DNA of 6,486 nucleotides from JBAWAP01 sp049589355. GTDB lineage: Bacteria; Chloroflexota; Anaerolineae; VGOG01. The stretch spans positions 1-6,486 of the forward strand of contig JBAWAP010000365.1 in the NCBI GenBank assembly GCA_049589355.1. Direction: 5' to 3'. Shown one piece after another: positions 1 to 4,953 of the stretch. The position numbers were made by a program, and so were the translations under genes. The stretch's first letter is position 1; every line of letters starts with the position of its first letter. The notes under the pieces were generated by a model. It searched no databases. It was not told where the DNA came from and worked only from the letters and a program-made list of their open reading frames with translations.

Positions 1-1
1 C

Positions 2-1270
2 CTCTGGACCCTGGCGGAGAAGTACCTGGGCACCGGCGCGGCCTATCCGGCCATCATTGACGCCACCAACAAGAAGGCCGTCGAAGACGAGACCTTCTCC
101 ATGATCACCAACCCCAGTCTCATCCACCCTGGCTGGAAGTTCCTCATCCCCAGCGCCGAGGCGGCCACGGAGTTCATGAAGACCTACACGCGGTGGCTGC
201 CAGGGCCGGATTCGCCCACCGAGATCACCCTGGTGGACACCAACTCGGGGGCCAACTTCCAGTGGTACTTCCAGACGATGGTCCTGCCGCAGGTGGAGCA
301 GGCCATGGGCCTGAAGATCAACTACATGGTGGGCAAGGGCTCGGAGCAGATCGAAAAGATGAAGGCCTGGGAGCCGGGCAAGGGCGATGCCCACGTCCTG
401 TTCATCAAGCCGGCCGACATCGCTAATATGGTCAAGCAGAACATCCCGCTGGAGACCCTGTACCCGGACAAGTTGATCGCCACCCCCAGCCTGGCCAAGT
501 GCCGCAAGGACTATCTGCTGACTGCCCAAGGGCAAGACATCCTGGGCAAGGGAGCATTGTACTGGAGAAGCCAGTACGCCCTGGTCTACGACTCGGCCAA
601 ACTCACCAATCCGCCCAAGTCCTGGAAGGAGTTCTACGACCGCCGGGCGGAGTGGAAGGGTCACATCGGCCTGATCCGGCCCGACTCCAAGTCCAGCTCC
701 GGGCGAGCTCAGCCGTATGGCTTCCTGAATGCTTTCCTCGACCTGTCAAAGCCAATGTCCGAGTTGGAGAAGACCCAAGAGTGGACCGATGCCTGGGCCA
801 AGATGGCCGACTTCTACACCTACGCCACCCTGCCTCTGGCGCCTGAGCCGACCAACATGTTCGAGAACTTCAATGCCGGCGACTCCTGGATCAGCGTCTA
901 TGCCATGGACTACTCGCTGTGGTCGCGCAGCCAGGGCACCATGCCGCCGACGGTGAAGGCCGCCTTTTTGGAAGAAGGCATCACCGAGGGAGCCGATGGC
1001 TACCTGGTCGTGCCCAGCAATATCCCCGAAGCCTACAAGCCCGTGGCCTACCGACTGATTGACTACCTGCTGTCGGACGACCAGCAGATTCAGTTGATCA
1101 CTACCATGTGGCAGTACACCGGCACCGAGATCTGGGACAAGATCCCCACGGAGGTCTGGAACGTCATCCCGCCCTGGAGCGAGATGGAAAAGGGCCGGGT
1201 GCGTATGACCAACAAGGATGTGATCACCTACATCACCGACAAAGGCCCAGAACTGCTGGTGCCCAAGTAG
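2..1270 (+). CDS. LysM-fused ABC transporter solute-binding protein, 5'-partial
   Basis: The frame is open to the left edge, so the true start (and presumably a signal peptide or lipobox) lies outside; 422 residues are visible. Residues 1-50 read as a LysM module: LWTLAEKYLGTGAAYP at the front and NPSLIHPGWKFLIP at its end match the usual 'LWxIAxKYxGxG..YP...NPxLIxPGxxLxIP' pattern. From about residue 74 (TEITLVDTNSG) it looks like a periplasmic-binding-protein type II fold of the family that serves spermidine/iron/YnjB-like importers, with the hinge-region style segment GKGALYWRSQYALVYDSAKL and the late segment DGYLVVPSNIPEAYKPVAYR. LysM would hold the protein on peptidoglycan or another glycan, while the second domain would capture a solute for the two permeases downstream. 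The substrate cannot be told. The ATG at 101 is internal: using it would cut through the LysM domain. Confidence 0.85.
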   Translation, partial: LWTLAEKYLGTGAAYPAIIDATNKKAVEDETFSMITNPSLIHPGWKFLIPSAEAATEFMKTYTRWLPGPDSPTEITLVDTNSGANFQWYFQTMVLPQVEQAMGLKINYMVGKGSEQIEKMKAWEPGKGDAHVLFIKPADIANMVKQNIPLETLYPDKLIATPSLAKCRKDYLLTAQGQDILGKGALYWRSQYALVYDSAKLTNPPKSWKEFYDRRAEWKGHIGLIRPDSKSSSGRAQPYGFLNAFLDLSKPMSELEKTQEWTDAWAKMADFYTYATLPLAPEPTNMFENFNAGDSWISVYAMDYSLWSRSQGTMPPTVKAAFLEEGITEGADGYLVVPSNIPEAYKPVAYRLIDYLLSDDQQIQLITTMWQYTGTEIWDKIPTEVWNVIPPWSEMEKGRVRMTNKDVITYITDKGPELLVPK

Positions 1271-1288
1271 GTCGCCAGGAAGCAGGCA

Positions 1289-1363
1289 ACAAGTGGACAA
1301 GTAGACAAGTAGACAAGCGGACAGGTTATGCCTGTCCCTTGTCTACTTGTCCCTTGTCTCCTT
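1289..1363. repeat. Octamer tandem repeat with inverted copy forming a long hairpin
   Basis: Four 8-base units run head to tail: ACAAGTGG (1289), ACAAGTAG (1297), ACAAGTAG (1305), ACAAGCGG (1313), then ACAGG. After a TTATG loop (1326-1330) come inverse units (CCTGTCCC, TTGTCTAC, TTGTCCC, TTGTCTCC) to about 1361. Arms 1304-1325 and 1331-1351 pair with a single bulged base, and a further stretch 1296-1301 pairs with 1353-1358 across a small internal loop. No T-run follows, so this is not a standard intrinsic terminator. Lying between the binding-protein and permease genes, it could protect the upstream mRNA from 3' decay or reduce read-through, as intercistronic hairpins often do; that role is inferred. 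Confidence 0.85.
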
Positions 1364-1372
1364 CTACACCTT

Positions 1373-1377
1373 GGAGG
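1373..1377 (+). promoter_or_regulatory. Shine-Dalgarno GGAGG that sets a TTG start
   Basis: GGAGG lies 6 bases before TTG at 1384, the only start-like codon in this frame that is both well placed for a ribosome site and just ahead of the first membrane segment. The open frame extends left to 1108, but its upstream part is a shadow of the binding-protein gene and of the octamer repeat. Confidence 0.75.
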
Positions 1378-1383
1378 CAGTCT

Positions 1384-2220
1384 TTGAAACGAACCGGTCT
1401 AACCACCCTTATTTTGCTCCTCCCTGGCTTCGCTGTTTTCTTCGGGCTTTTTTTCTATCCCATGCTGGTTACGGTATTGCAGAGCCTGAGGCCTGAGGGG
1501 CAGGACACAGGATGGACGCTTGAGAATTACATTAGCTTTCTCACTCAGCATGGCGCCCGCCAGGTCATCATCCTGACCTTTGTCCTGGCCATCGCCACCA
1601 CCTTCTTGTCCATCCTCCTCAGTGTCCCCCTGGCTCTGATCCTGCGGGAGAAGATCCGTGGGCACCGCGTCTTCCGGCTGGCCATCTTGATCCCCATCAC
1701 CGTGCCCGGCCTGGTCGGCGCCCTGGGACTATTGCTCTTCTGGGGCAGCCGTGGCTGGGTCAATCTTTTTCTGCTGCGGTTCGTCCCCTTTATCAAGGAA
1801 CCGCTGCGGTTTAACTACACCATCCACGGCTTGATCCTGTTCTACCTCTGGCACTATTTCTCCTACACCTGCGTGACCACCCTGGCCACCCTGGAGGGGC
1901 TGGACCGCAGCATCGAAGAAGCAGCATCTGTGGCAGGGGCCAACCGCTGGCAGGTGCTGCGCCACATCGTTTTGCCATTGATTACGCCCGGCATCCTGGC
2001 CGGCTCGGTGATCACCTTCATGCTTTCCTTCGGAGCCTTCAGCATCCCGCTGGTCGCGGGAGGGAACTACCGCCCTCTGGCGGTGGAAATCTACACTCAA
2101 ATTGACGTCCCTATCCCACCCCGGTGGTCACTGGCCAGCGCCATGGCTGTGGTCATGGCTGCCATGCAGATCGCTTTTCTGTCGGTCTACATGAGAGTCT
2201 TGAGGAGGCCCATCACATGA
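1384..2220 (+). CDS. ABC transporter inner-membrane permease (MetI/BPD type), first subunit
   Basis: 278 residues from a TTG start (MKRTGLTTLILLLPG). The protein is mostly hydrophobic with about six membrane segments, the first at residues 7-29 and others around 60-80 and 95-115. The cytoplasmic EAA loop, which docks on the ATPase, is clear: EEAASVAGANRWQVLRHIVL with E179-A180-A181 and the invariant G185, followed by LP..TPGI. Length and layout fit the family of permeases that carry polyamine, iron or YnjC-like solutes, where two permease genes follow the binding protein. It would form a heterodimeric channel with the next gene, whose ATG overlaps its stop codon (ATGA, 2217-2220). The start choice rests on the GGAGG at 1373; there is no suitable ATG before the first membrane segment. 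Confidence 0.88.
   Translation: MKRTGLTTLILLLPGFAVFFGLFFYPMLVTVLQSLRPEGQDTGWTLENYISFLTQHGARQVIILTFVLAIATTFLSILLSVPLALILREKIRGHRVFRLAILIPITVPGLVGALGLLLFWGSRGWVNLFLLRFVPFIKEPLRFNYTIHGLILFYLWHYFSYTCVTTLATLEGLDRSIEEAASVAGANRWQVLRHIVLPLITPGILAGSVITFMLSFGAFSIPLVAGGNYRPLAVEIYTQIDVPIPPRWSLASAMAVVMAAMQIAFLSVYMRVLRRPIT
2202..2208 (+). promoter_or_regulatory. Shine-Dalgarno GAGGAGG inside the end of the first permease gene
   Basis: GAGGAGG sits 8 bases before ATG 2217, within the last codons of the upstream permease. It supports this start over the earlier in-frame ATG at 2124, and together with the ATGA overlap points to translational coupling. Confidence 0.8.
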
Positions 2221-3053
2221 GTCTGGCACGCCAGTATCTGCGATCGGTATGGAATGGCCGCACATTGCTGATTTACACCTTTCTGATGAGCTTCCTGTTG
2301 TTTATCATCAGCCCCTTCTTCATGATTGGCCTGAAGTCGGTGGGCAAGAACTGGTTTGGCAGGATGTGGTTCCCGCCGACCTTGACCGCGGACTGGTTCC
2401 GCTGGGCGGTGGAGGTGACGCGGATTCCCGAGATTGTGAAGAATAGCCTGGTCATCGCCGTGCTGGCGGTCACCATCAGCACCCTCATTGGCATCCCCAC
2501 CGGTTGGGCTTTTGGCCGTCGGCGCGTGCCTGGCAAGGAACTGCTCATGGCGCTGATCCTCCTGCCGCGCATGATCCCGCCCATCACTTTTGCCCTGGGC
2601 GTGGCCCGCATCTTCTATCGCCTCGACCTGGTAGACACCCACCTGGGCGTGGCTCTGGCCCACGTGGCCATCTGCGCTCCGTACGCCGTCCTGGTGCTCT
2701 CTTCCACCTTCGAGGGGCTGGATGAGCGGGTTTTGGAGGCCGCCAGCGTGTGTGGAGCCAACGTCGTGCGCACTTTCTTTCACGTCACCCTGCCCATGGT
2801 CTTGCCCGGCATCTTGTCGTCCATCATCTTCACCTTCACCACCTCGTACAACGAGTTCACCCTGACCCTGATGACCTACGGGCCGCACACCATTACCTTG
2901 CCGGTGAGGACCTACCTGGCTGTGGGGGAGGGCTACTGGGAAGTGAGCAGTGCCATGTCGGTCATCCTGATCATCCCCTCGCTCCTCATCCTGTTTGGCA
3001 TTCAGCGCCAGGTAGCGCCGGAGAAGCTGGTGGGTGGGTTCAAGGGGGTGTAG
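2217..3053 (+). CDS. ABC transporter inner-membrane permease (MetI/BPD type), second subunit
   Basis: 278 residues, the same length as its partner. It starts MSLARQYLRSVWNGR, then a membrane segment (TLLIYTFLMSFLLFIISPFF). A periplasmic stretch with WFPPTLTADWFRWAV resembles the 'P.p.T.eny' region of second permeases of polyamine- and iron-type importers. The EAA loop is at LEAASVCGANVVRTFFHVTL with E174-A175-A176 and G180, then LPMVLPGI. It would pair with the first permease to form the transmembrane pore and dock a cytoplasmic ATPase. That ATPase should be encoded next but is only a stub. The permease itself shows no frameshift or stop, so its loss of partner is either recent or is covered by an ATPase encoded elsewhere. 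Confidence 0.88.
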   Translation: MSLARQYLRSVWNGRTLLIYTFLMSFLLFIISPFFMIGLKSVGKNWFGRMWFPPTLTADWFRWAVEVTRIPEIVKNSLVIAVLAVTISTLIGIPTGWAFGRRRVPGKELLMALILLPRMIPPITFALGVARIFYRLDLVDTHLGVALAHVAICAPYAVLVLSSTFEGLDERVLEAASVCGANVVRTFFHVTLPMVLPGILSSIIFTFTTSYNEFTLTLMTYGPHTITLPVRTYLAVGEGYWEVSSAMSVILIIPSLLILFGIQRQVAPEKLVGGFKGV

Positions 3054-3056
3054 GAG

Positions 3057-3095
3057 ATGAACCTATCGGTAGATGGGGTGACCGTTGCACATTGA
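3057..3095 (+). pseudogene. Truncated start of the importer's ABC ATPase gene
   Basis: Three bases after the permease stop, ATG 3057 opens a 12-codon frame MNLSVDGVTVAH ending at TGA 3093. The pattern 'MxLxVxGVTV' is how ABC importer ATPases begin: the first beta strand before the aromatic residue that stacks on ATP. The position, immediately after the two permeases, is where the ATPase gene is expected. There is no A-loop aromatic, Walker A or signature motif afterwards in any frame. The break in gene sense lies around 3084-3090, where the frame of an unrelated small gene starts. I infer a deletion or insertion junction. A 12-codon match to a family start is suggestive, not proof; chance similarity is possible. 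Confidence 0.55.
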
Positions 3096-3534
3096 AGTTG
3101 ACCAGAGCGTGAAGATCGAGCAAACATCTGACGACACCGTTCTGGCCTATTCAGATAGCAAGCAGTTTGCCATCTCGATCCCTGCTCAGGTCAAGCGCAA
3201 AGCCTTAGTCTGTCTGCGAGGTAGAGGTTGGTTCGGCAAGCGGGCCGTTCTATCATGCTTTGCTGTTGGCCTATTCCTGCTCCTGGAAGATATCGCCAGC
3301 TAAGTAACATTGATCACCATTGACCAGGAGTATCAAGGTCATGAGGCTGATATCAAGACAATGCTGCTGCGTCACATGAGAAGGGTTGGCCTGGAACTCA
3401 ATCCTGACGTGATCAGATTTGAACGGCTGGGTAAGAAGTCGAGGGCGCACAAGCGAGCATGGGGGGTACAGCGGGGCAAGATAGCTCCAGACCGCGAGGT
3501 CGCGGTTGAGGAGTTTCTGGATGTGTTGGAATAG
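3085..3534 (+). pseudogene. Unrecognised conserved-looking small protein, split by an in-frame TAA
   Basis: Two open stretches lie in one frame: 3085-3303 (72 residues, TTG start, MHIEVDQSVKIEQTS...) and 3304-3534 (VTLITIDQEYQGHEADIK... to FLDVLE), separated only by TAA at 3301-3303. The first part has a DQS motif near the N-terminus, a basic stretch (VKRKALVCLRGRGWFGKR) and a short hydrophobic run (AVLSCFAVGLFLLLE). The second has ITIDQEYQGHEADIK, a probable helix (MLLRHMRRVGLEL) and GKKSRAHKRAWGVQRGK. The second half has no good ribosome site of its own (its nearest start is TTG 3310), so one original protein of about 150 residues broken by a stop is the simplest reading. Two separately translated proteins cannot be excluded. 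In the frame, TGA 3079 bars any earlier start, consistent with the gene having lost its own 5' flank at the junction. I cannot name a function. Confidence 0.6.
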
Positions 3535-3616
3535 AAACAGCCCGGGGGGCTTGCGCCGCACTACCTGGATTACACTCACGGGATGGTTACCGTGAGGAGG
3601 CCAGGTCACCGAGCTT
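3530..3616 (-). ncRNA. Candidate small structured RNA, copy A
   Basis: Predicted from a minus-strand promoter and a fold shared with copy B. The RNA would start near 3616. Closing stem P1 pairs 3609-3615 (AGCUCGG) with 3539-3545 (CCGGGCU), 7 pairs with one G-U. After a UG linker comes arm P2: ACCUGG (3606-3601) with CCAGGU (3568-3563), and inside it CUCACGG (3596-3590) with CCGUGAG (3581-3575) around an 8-base loop. Linker AGUGC then leads to a short P3, GGC-GCAA-GCC, with a GNRA loop. P1 is followed by GUUUCUAUU, a weak U-rich end. The 3' end runs antisense over the stop codon of the small split gene. It matches no RNA family I know; it has no hammerhead core, tRNA arms or SRP loop. Confidence 0.6.
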
Positions 3617-3622
3617 AGTTAT

Positions 3623-3651
3623 AGAATACCACAAATTACACAACTTGTCAA
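3623..3651 (-). promoter_or_regulatory. Sigma-70-type promoter for RNA copy A
   Basis: On the minus strand: -35 TTGACA (3651-3646, perfect), 17-base spacer, -10 TATTCT (3628-3623, 4 of 6) with TGG directly before it, i.e. an extended -10. Predicted start near 3616, one base before stem P1. Confidence 0.65.
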
Positions 3652-3704
3652 ATCAGCAGGCGATCGGATATTCACTGTCGAGGATATCCTGGCACTGATT
3701 CTGT

Positions 3705-3711
3705 AAAAAAC
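3705..3711 (-). terminator. U-tract ending RNA copy B
   Basis: Six T on the minus strand (3710-3705) follow directly on the closing stem of copy B (…CCCGAUCG). With the UCCCGC/GCGGGA hairpin just upstream this has the form of an intrinsic terminator, in which the closing stem itself may act as the terminating helix. Confidence 0.55.
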
Positions 3712-3794
3712 GATCGGGGGGTCCCGCCTGAGCGGGAGCAATCCTTACTTAAGCACCAGGACCATGCCTGGCGGGTCGGTAAGGCACCCGATCT
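3705..3794 (-). ncRNA. Candidate small structured RNA, copy B
   Basis: About 90 nt from a strong minus-strand promoter to a run of six U. P1: GAUCGGG (3793-3787) pairs with CCCGAUC (3718-3712). A UG linker, identical to copy A, leads to arm P2: CCUUAC (3784-3779) with GUAAGG (3748-3743), enclosing CCAGG (3771-3767) with CCUGG (3760-3756) around a 6-base loop. Linker AUUGC (AGUGC in A) leads to P3: UCCCGC (3737-3732) with GCGGGA (3727-3722) and loop UCAG. The order of helices and the short linkers equal those of copy A, while stem sequences differ, which is what a conserved fold predicts. An internal six-codon AUG frame is not kept in copy A, so this is taken as non-coding. Confidence 0.65.
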
Positions 3795-3800
3795 GGTTAT

Positions 3801-3829
3801 ATCATACCATAAGTGGAAGCATTTGTCAA
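3801..3829 (-). promoter_or_regulatory. Sigma-70-type promoter for RNA copy B
   Basis: On the minus strand: -35 TTGACA (3829-3824, perfect), 17-base spacer, extended -10 TGG-TATGAT (hexamer 3806-3801, 5 of 6). It lies 178 bases from the same element of copy A and predicts a start near 3794, one base before P1. The promoter faces away from the antitoxin gene. Confidence 0.72.
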
Positions 3830-3896
3830 ACTCAGAGGCGGGTTGCAGTGCCCTATAACACTTTCTTCGAAGTCTGGGCAGCTATCGAGGAGGTAG

Positions 3897-4274
3897 ATGA
3901 CATCTGAGCCATTCGACACAGCGTTGGATATGATGCAACAAGCGATCTCTGTACCCGGTAGTTGTCCACCGAAAAGCGAGTTGGTTCTAGCACCTAACGG
4001 TGTCCCCGTTAGCCTGCGGCCTTGCTTCCAGGAGTACACCCTGGAGAAGCTGGACCCGGAGCGCGACGCCTTCACCATCATCGAGCGCACTCTGGCTCTC
4101 GGATGCCAGCCTGAGATCCAGTGGCTGTTTGCCCGCTACGGACTGGAACGGGTGCACGAATGGGTGCGCCAGGCTGGCTCAGCCCTGTTGTCCCGCCGCC
4201 GTTTCCGCCTGTGGGTGAACTACCTCGACATCCGTGACTATAGGCAGCGGAGGCGTGGCGCATGGCCTTACTGA
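3897..4274 (+). CDS. Putative antitoxin (DUF6922-like) paired with AbiEii toxin
   Basis: 125 residues. The C-terminal two thirds carry the pattern of small proteins that precede AbiEii-family toxins: LEKLDPERDAFTIIERTLALG, then IQWLFARYGLERVHEWVR, then LSRRRFRLWVNYLDI. I read this as a DUF6922-like antitoxin, a compact helical protein; no DNA-binding motif is obvious. AGGAGG (3888-3893) precedes ATG 3897 by only 3 bases, which is tight; ATGs at 3930 and 3933 are poorer because they lack a site. The gene overlaps the toxin gene by 13 bases (4262-4274), an arrangement that couples antitoxin and toxin translation. The assignment of antitoxin rests mostly on this pairing; in classical AbiE systems the antitoxin AbiEi is larger and unrelated in sequence. 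Residues 1-45 are not recognisable. Confidence 0.7.
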   Translation: MTSEPFDTALDMMQQAISVPGSCPPKSELVLAPNGVPVSLRPCFQEYTLEKLDPERDAFTIIERTLALGCQPEIQWLFARYGLERVHEWVRQAGSALLSRRRFRLWVNYLDIRDYRQRRRGAWPY

Positions 4275-4930
4275 GCAACACGCACTGGGGGGTTGTACCT
4301 CCCCTGCTGCGAGAACTACTGATCGAGATCGGGCAGGAGCCCTTCTCCCGTCGCTTCTACCTGGCCGGCGGCACAGCGCTGGCCTTGCGCTTGGGCCAGC
4401 GCGTTTCGGTGGACTTGGACTTCTTCTCTGAGACCGACGAGTTGCTCGACGAAAGCCGGGCTGAGATCGTGGCTGCGCTGCGCATACGGCGCGTGGTGCA
4501 TGTGCTTGAGGACGTCGTCGGGAACCTGCTCCTGGAGATCGAAGGCTATCGCGTGGGCTTCTTCGGGTACGGCTACGCTTTGTTGGAGCCCCCCGACGAG
4601 ATAGCCGGAGTGCGTGTGGCCAGCCTCACCGACGTAGGCCTGATGAAGCTGGATGCTATCTCTGATCGTGGGGCGCGTAAGGACTTTTACGATGCCTATT
4701 TCCTCTCCCGGCACATTTCCCTGGACCGCCTCCTGGATCAAAGCCCCATCAAGTATCCCTACGTGCGCGGTTTCGGAATGATGGTGCTGGAAGGGATGGT
4801 GGACTTCGATCGCGCCGACCAGCAAGCGCCGGTGGAAACCGTTCCGCCCGTAACGTGGGAGACGATCAAGGAGTTCTTCGTACAGGAATTGCGCCGCATC
4901 GGGCGAATGTGGTTCGAGCCGGAGAGCTGA
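4262..4930 (+). CDS. AbiEii-family nucleotidyltransferase toxin
   Basis: 222 residues from ATG 4262, with GGAGG (4249-4253) 8 bases ahead. The nucleotidyltransferase fold signature is plain: FYLAGGTALALRLG (GGT at 36-38) and VDLDFFSE, with catalytic-type D51 and D53 for metal and nucleotide binding. The family's C-terminal motif follows as LMKLDAISDRGARKDFYDAYFL, with K129, R136, K140-D141 and D144. Members of this family act as type IV-style toxins or as abortive phage infection factors, some by adding nucleotides to tRNA acceptor ends; the exact target here is unknown. All key residues look present, so the enzyme is probably active. Its start codon lies inside the antitoxin gene, and a large STAND gene begins 23 bases after its stop, suggesting one transcript. 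Confidence 0.88.
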   Translation: MALLSNTHWGVVPPLLRELLIEIGQEPFSRRFYLAGGTALALRLGQRVSVDLDFFSETDELLDESRAEIVAALRIRRVVHVLEDVVGNLLLEIEGYRVGFFGYGYALLEPPDEIAGVRVASLTDVGLMKLDAISDRGARKDFYDAYFLSRHISLDRLLDQSPIKYPYVRGFGMMVLEGMVDFDRADQQAPVETVPPVTWETIKEFFVQELRRIGRMWFEPES

Positions 4931-4942
4931 GTAGACAAGTGG
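4930..4942 (+). repeat. Isolated copy of the octamer repeat in the toxin-STAND gap
   Basis: AGTAGACAAGTGG begins at the last base of the toxin stop codon and matches the unit phase of the tandem block at 1289-1320 (ACAAGTAG/ACAAGTGG). One and a half units are present, without an inverted arm. It just precedes the ribosome site of the next gene. Confidence 0.5.
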
Positions 4943-4953
4943 TGGGAGTAAAG

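Noticed and set aside
746..1300. Long minus-strand open frame opposite the solute-binding gene
   Set aside because: It mirrors codon bias of the + strand gene; the product is His/Gly/Leu-rich without any domain.
3597..3706. Open + strand frame reading TELSYRIPQITQLVKSAGDRIFTVEDILALIL before a TAA
   Set aside because: It looks protein-like, but has no start codon or ribosome site after the upstream TGA (3593), is interrupted by a stop in the paralogous copy B, and is better explained as the minus-strand promoter of RNA copy A plus spacer.
3661..3717. Direct CGATCGG repeat (3661, 3711) and AGGATATCCT palindrome (3681-3690) between the two RNA units
   Set aside because: Seven and ten bases are too short to argue for a target-site duplication or operator; the second CGATCGG is already accounted for by the P1 stem of copy B.
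3745..3767. Six-codon AUG frame (MVLVLK) inside RNA copy B
   Set aside because: It lies within stem P2, has no ribosome site, and has no equivalent in copy A.
3539..3794. Identification of the RNA pair as Y RNA, hammerhead or CRISPR repeats
   Set aside because: There is no Ro-binding helix or tRNA-like arm, no CUGAUGA/GAAA core, and the units are structured, diverged and promoter-bearing rather than short identical repeats with spacers.
3850..3866. TATAAC at 3854 as a -10 box for the antitoxin gene
   Set aside because: No -35-like hexamer lies 16-18 bases upstream (TTGTCA at 3823 is 25 bases away), so I do not call a promoter.
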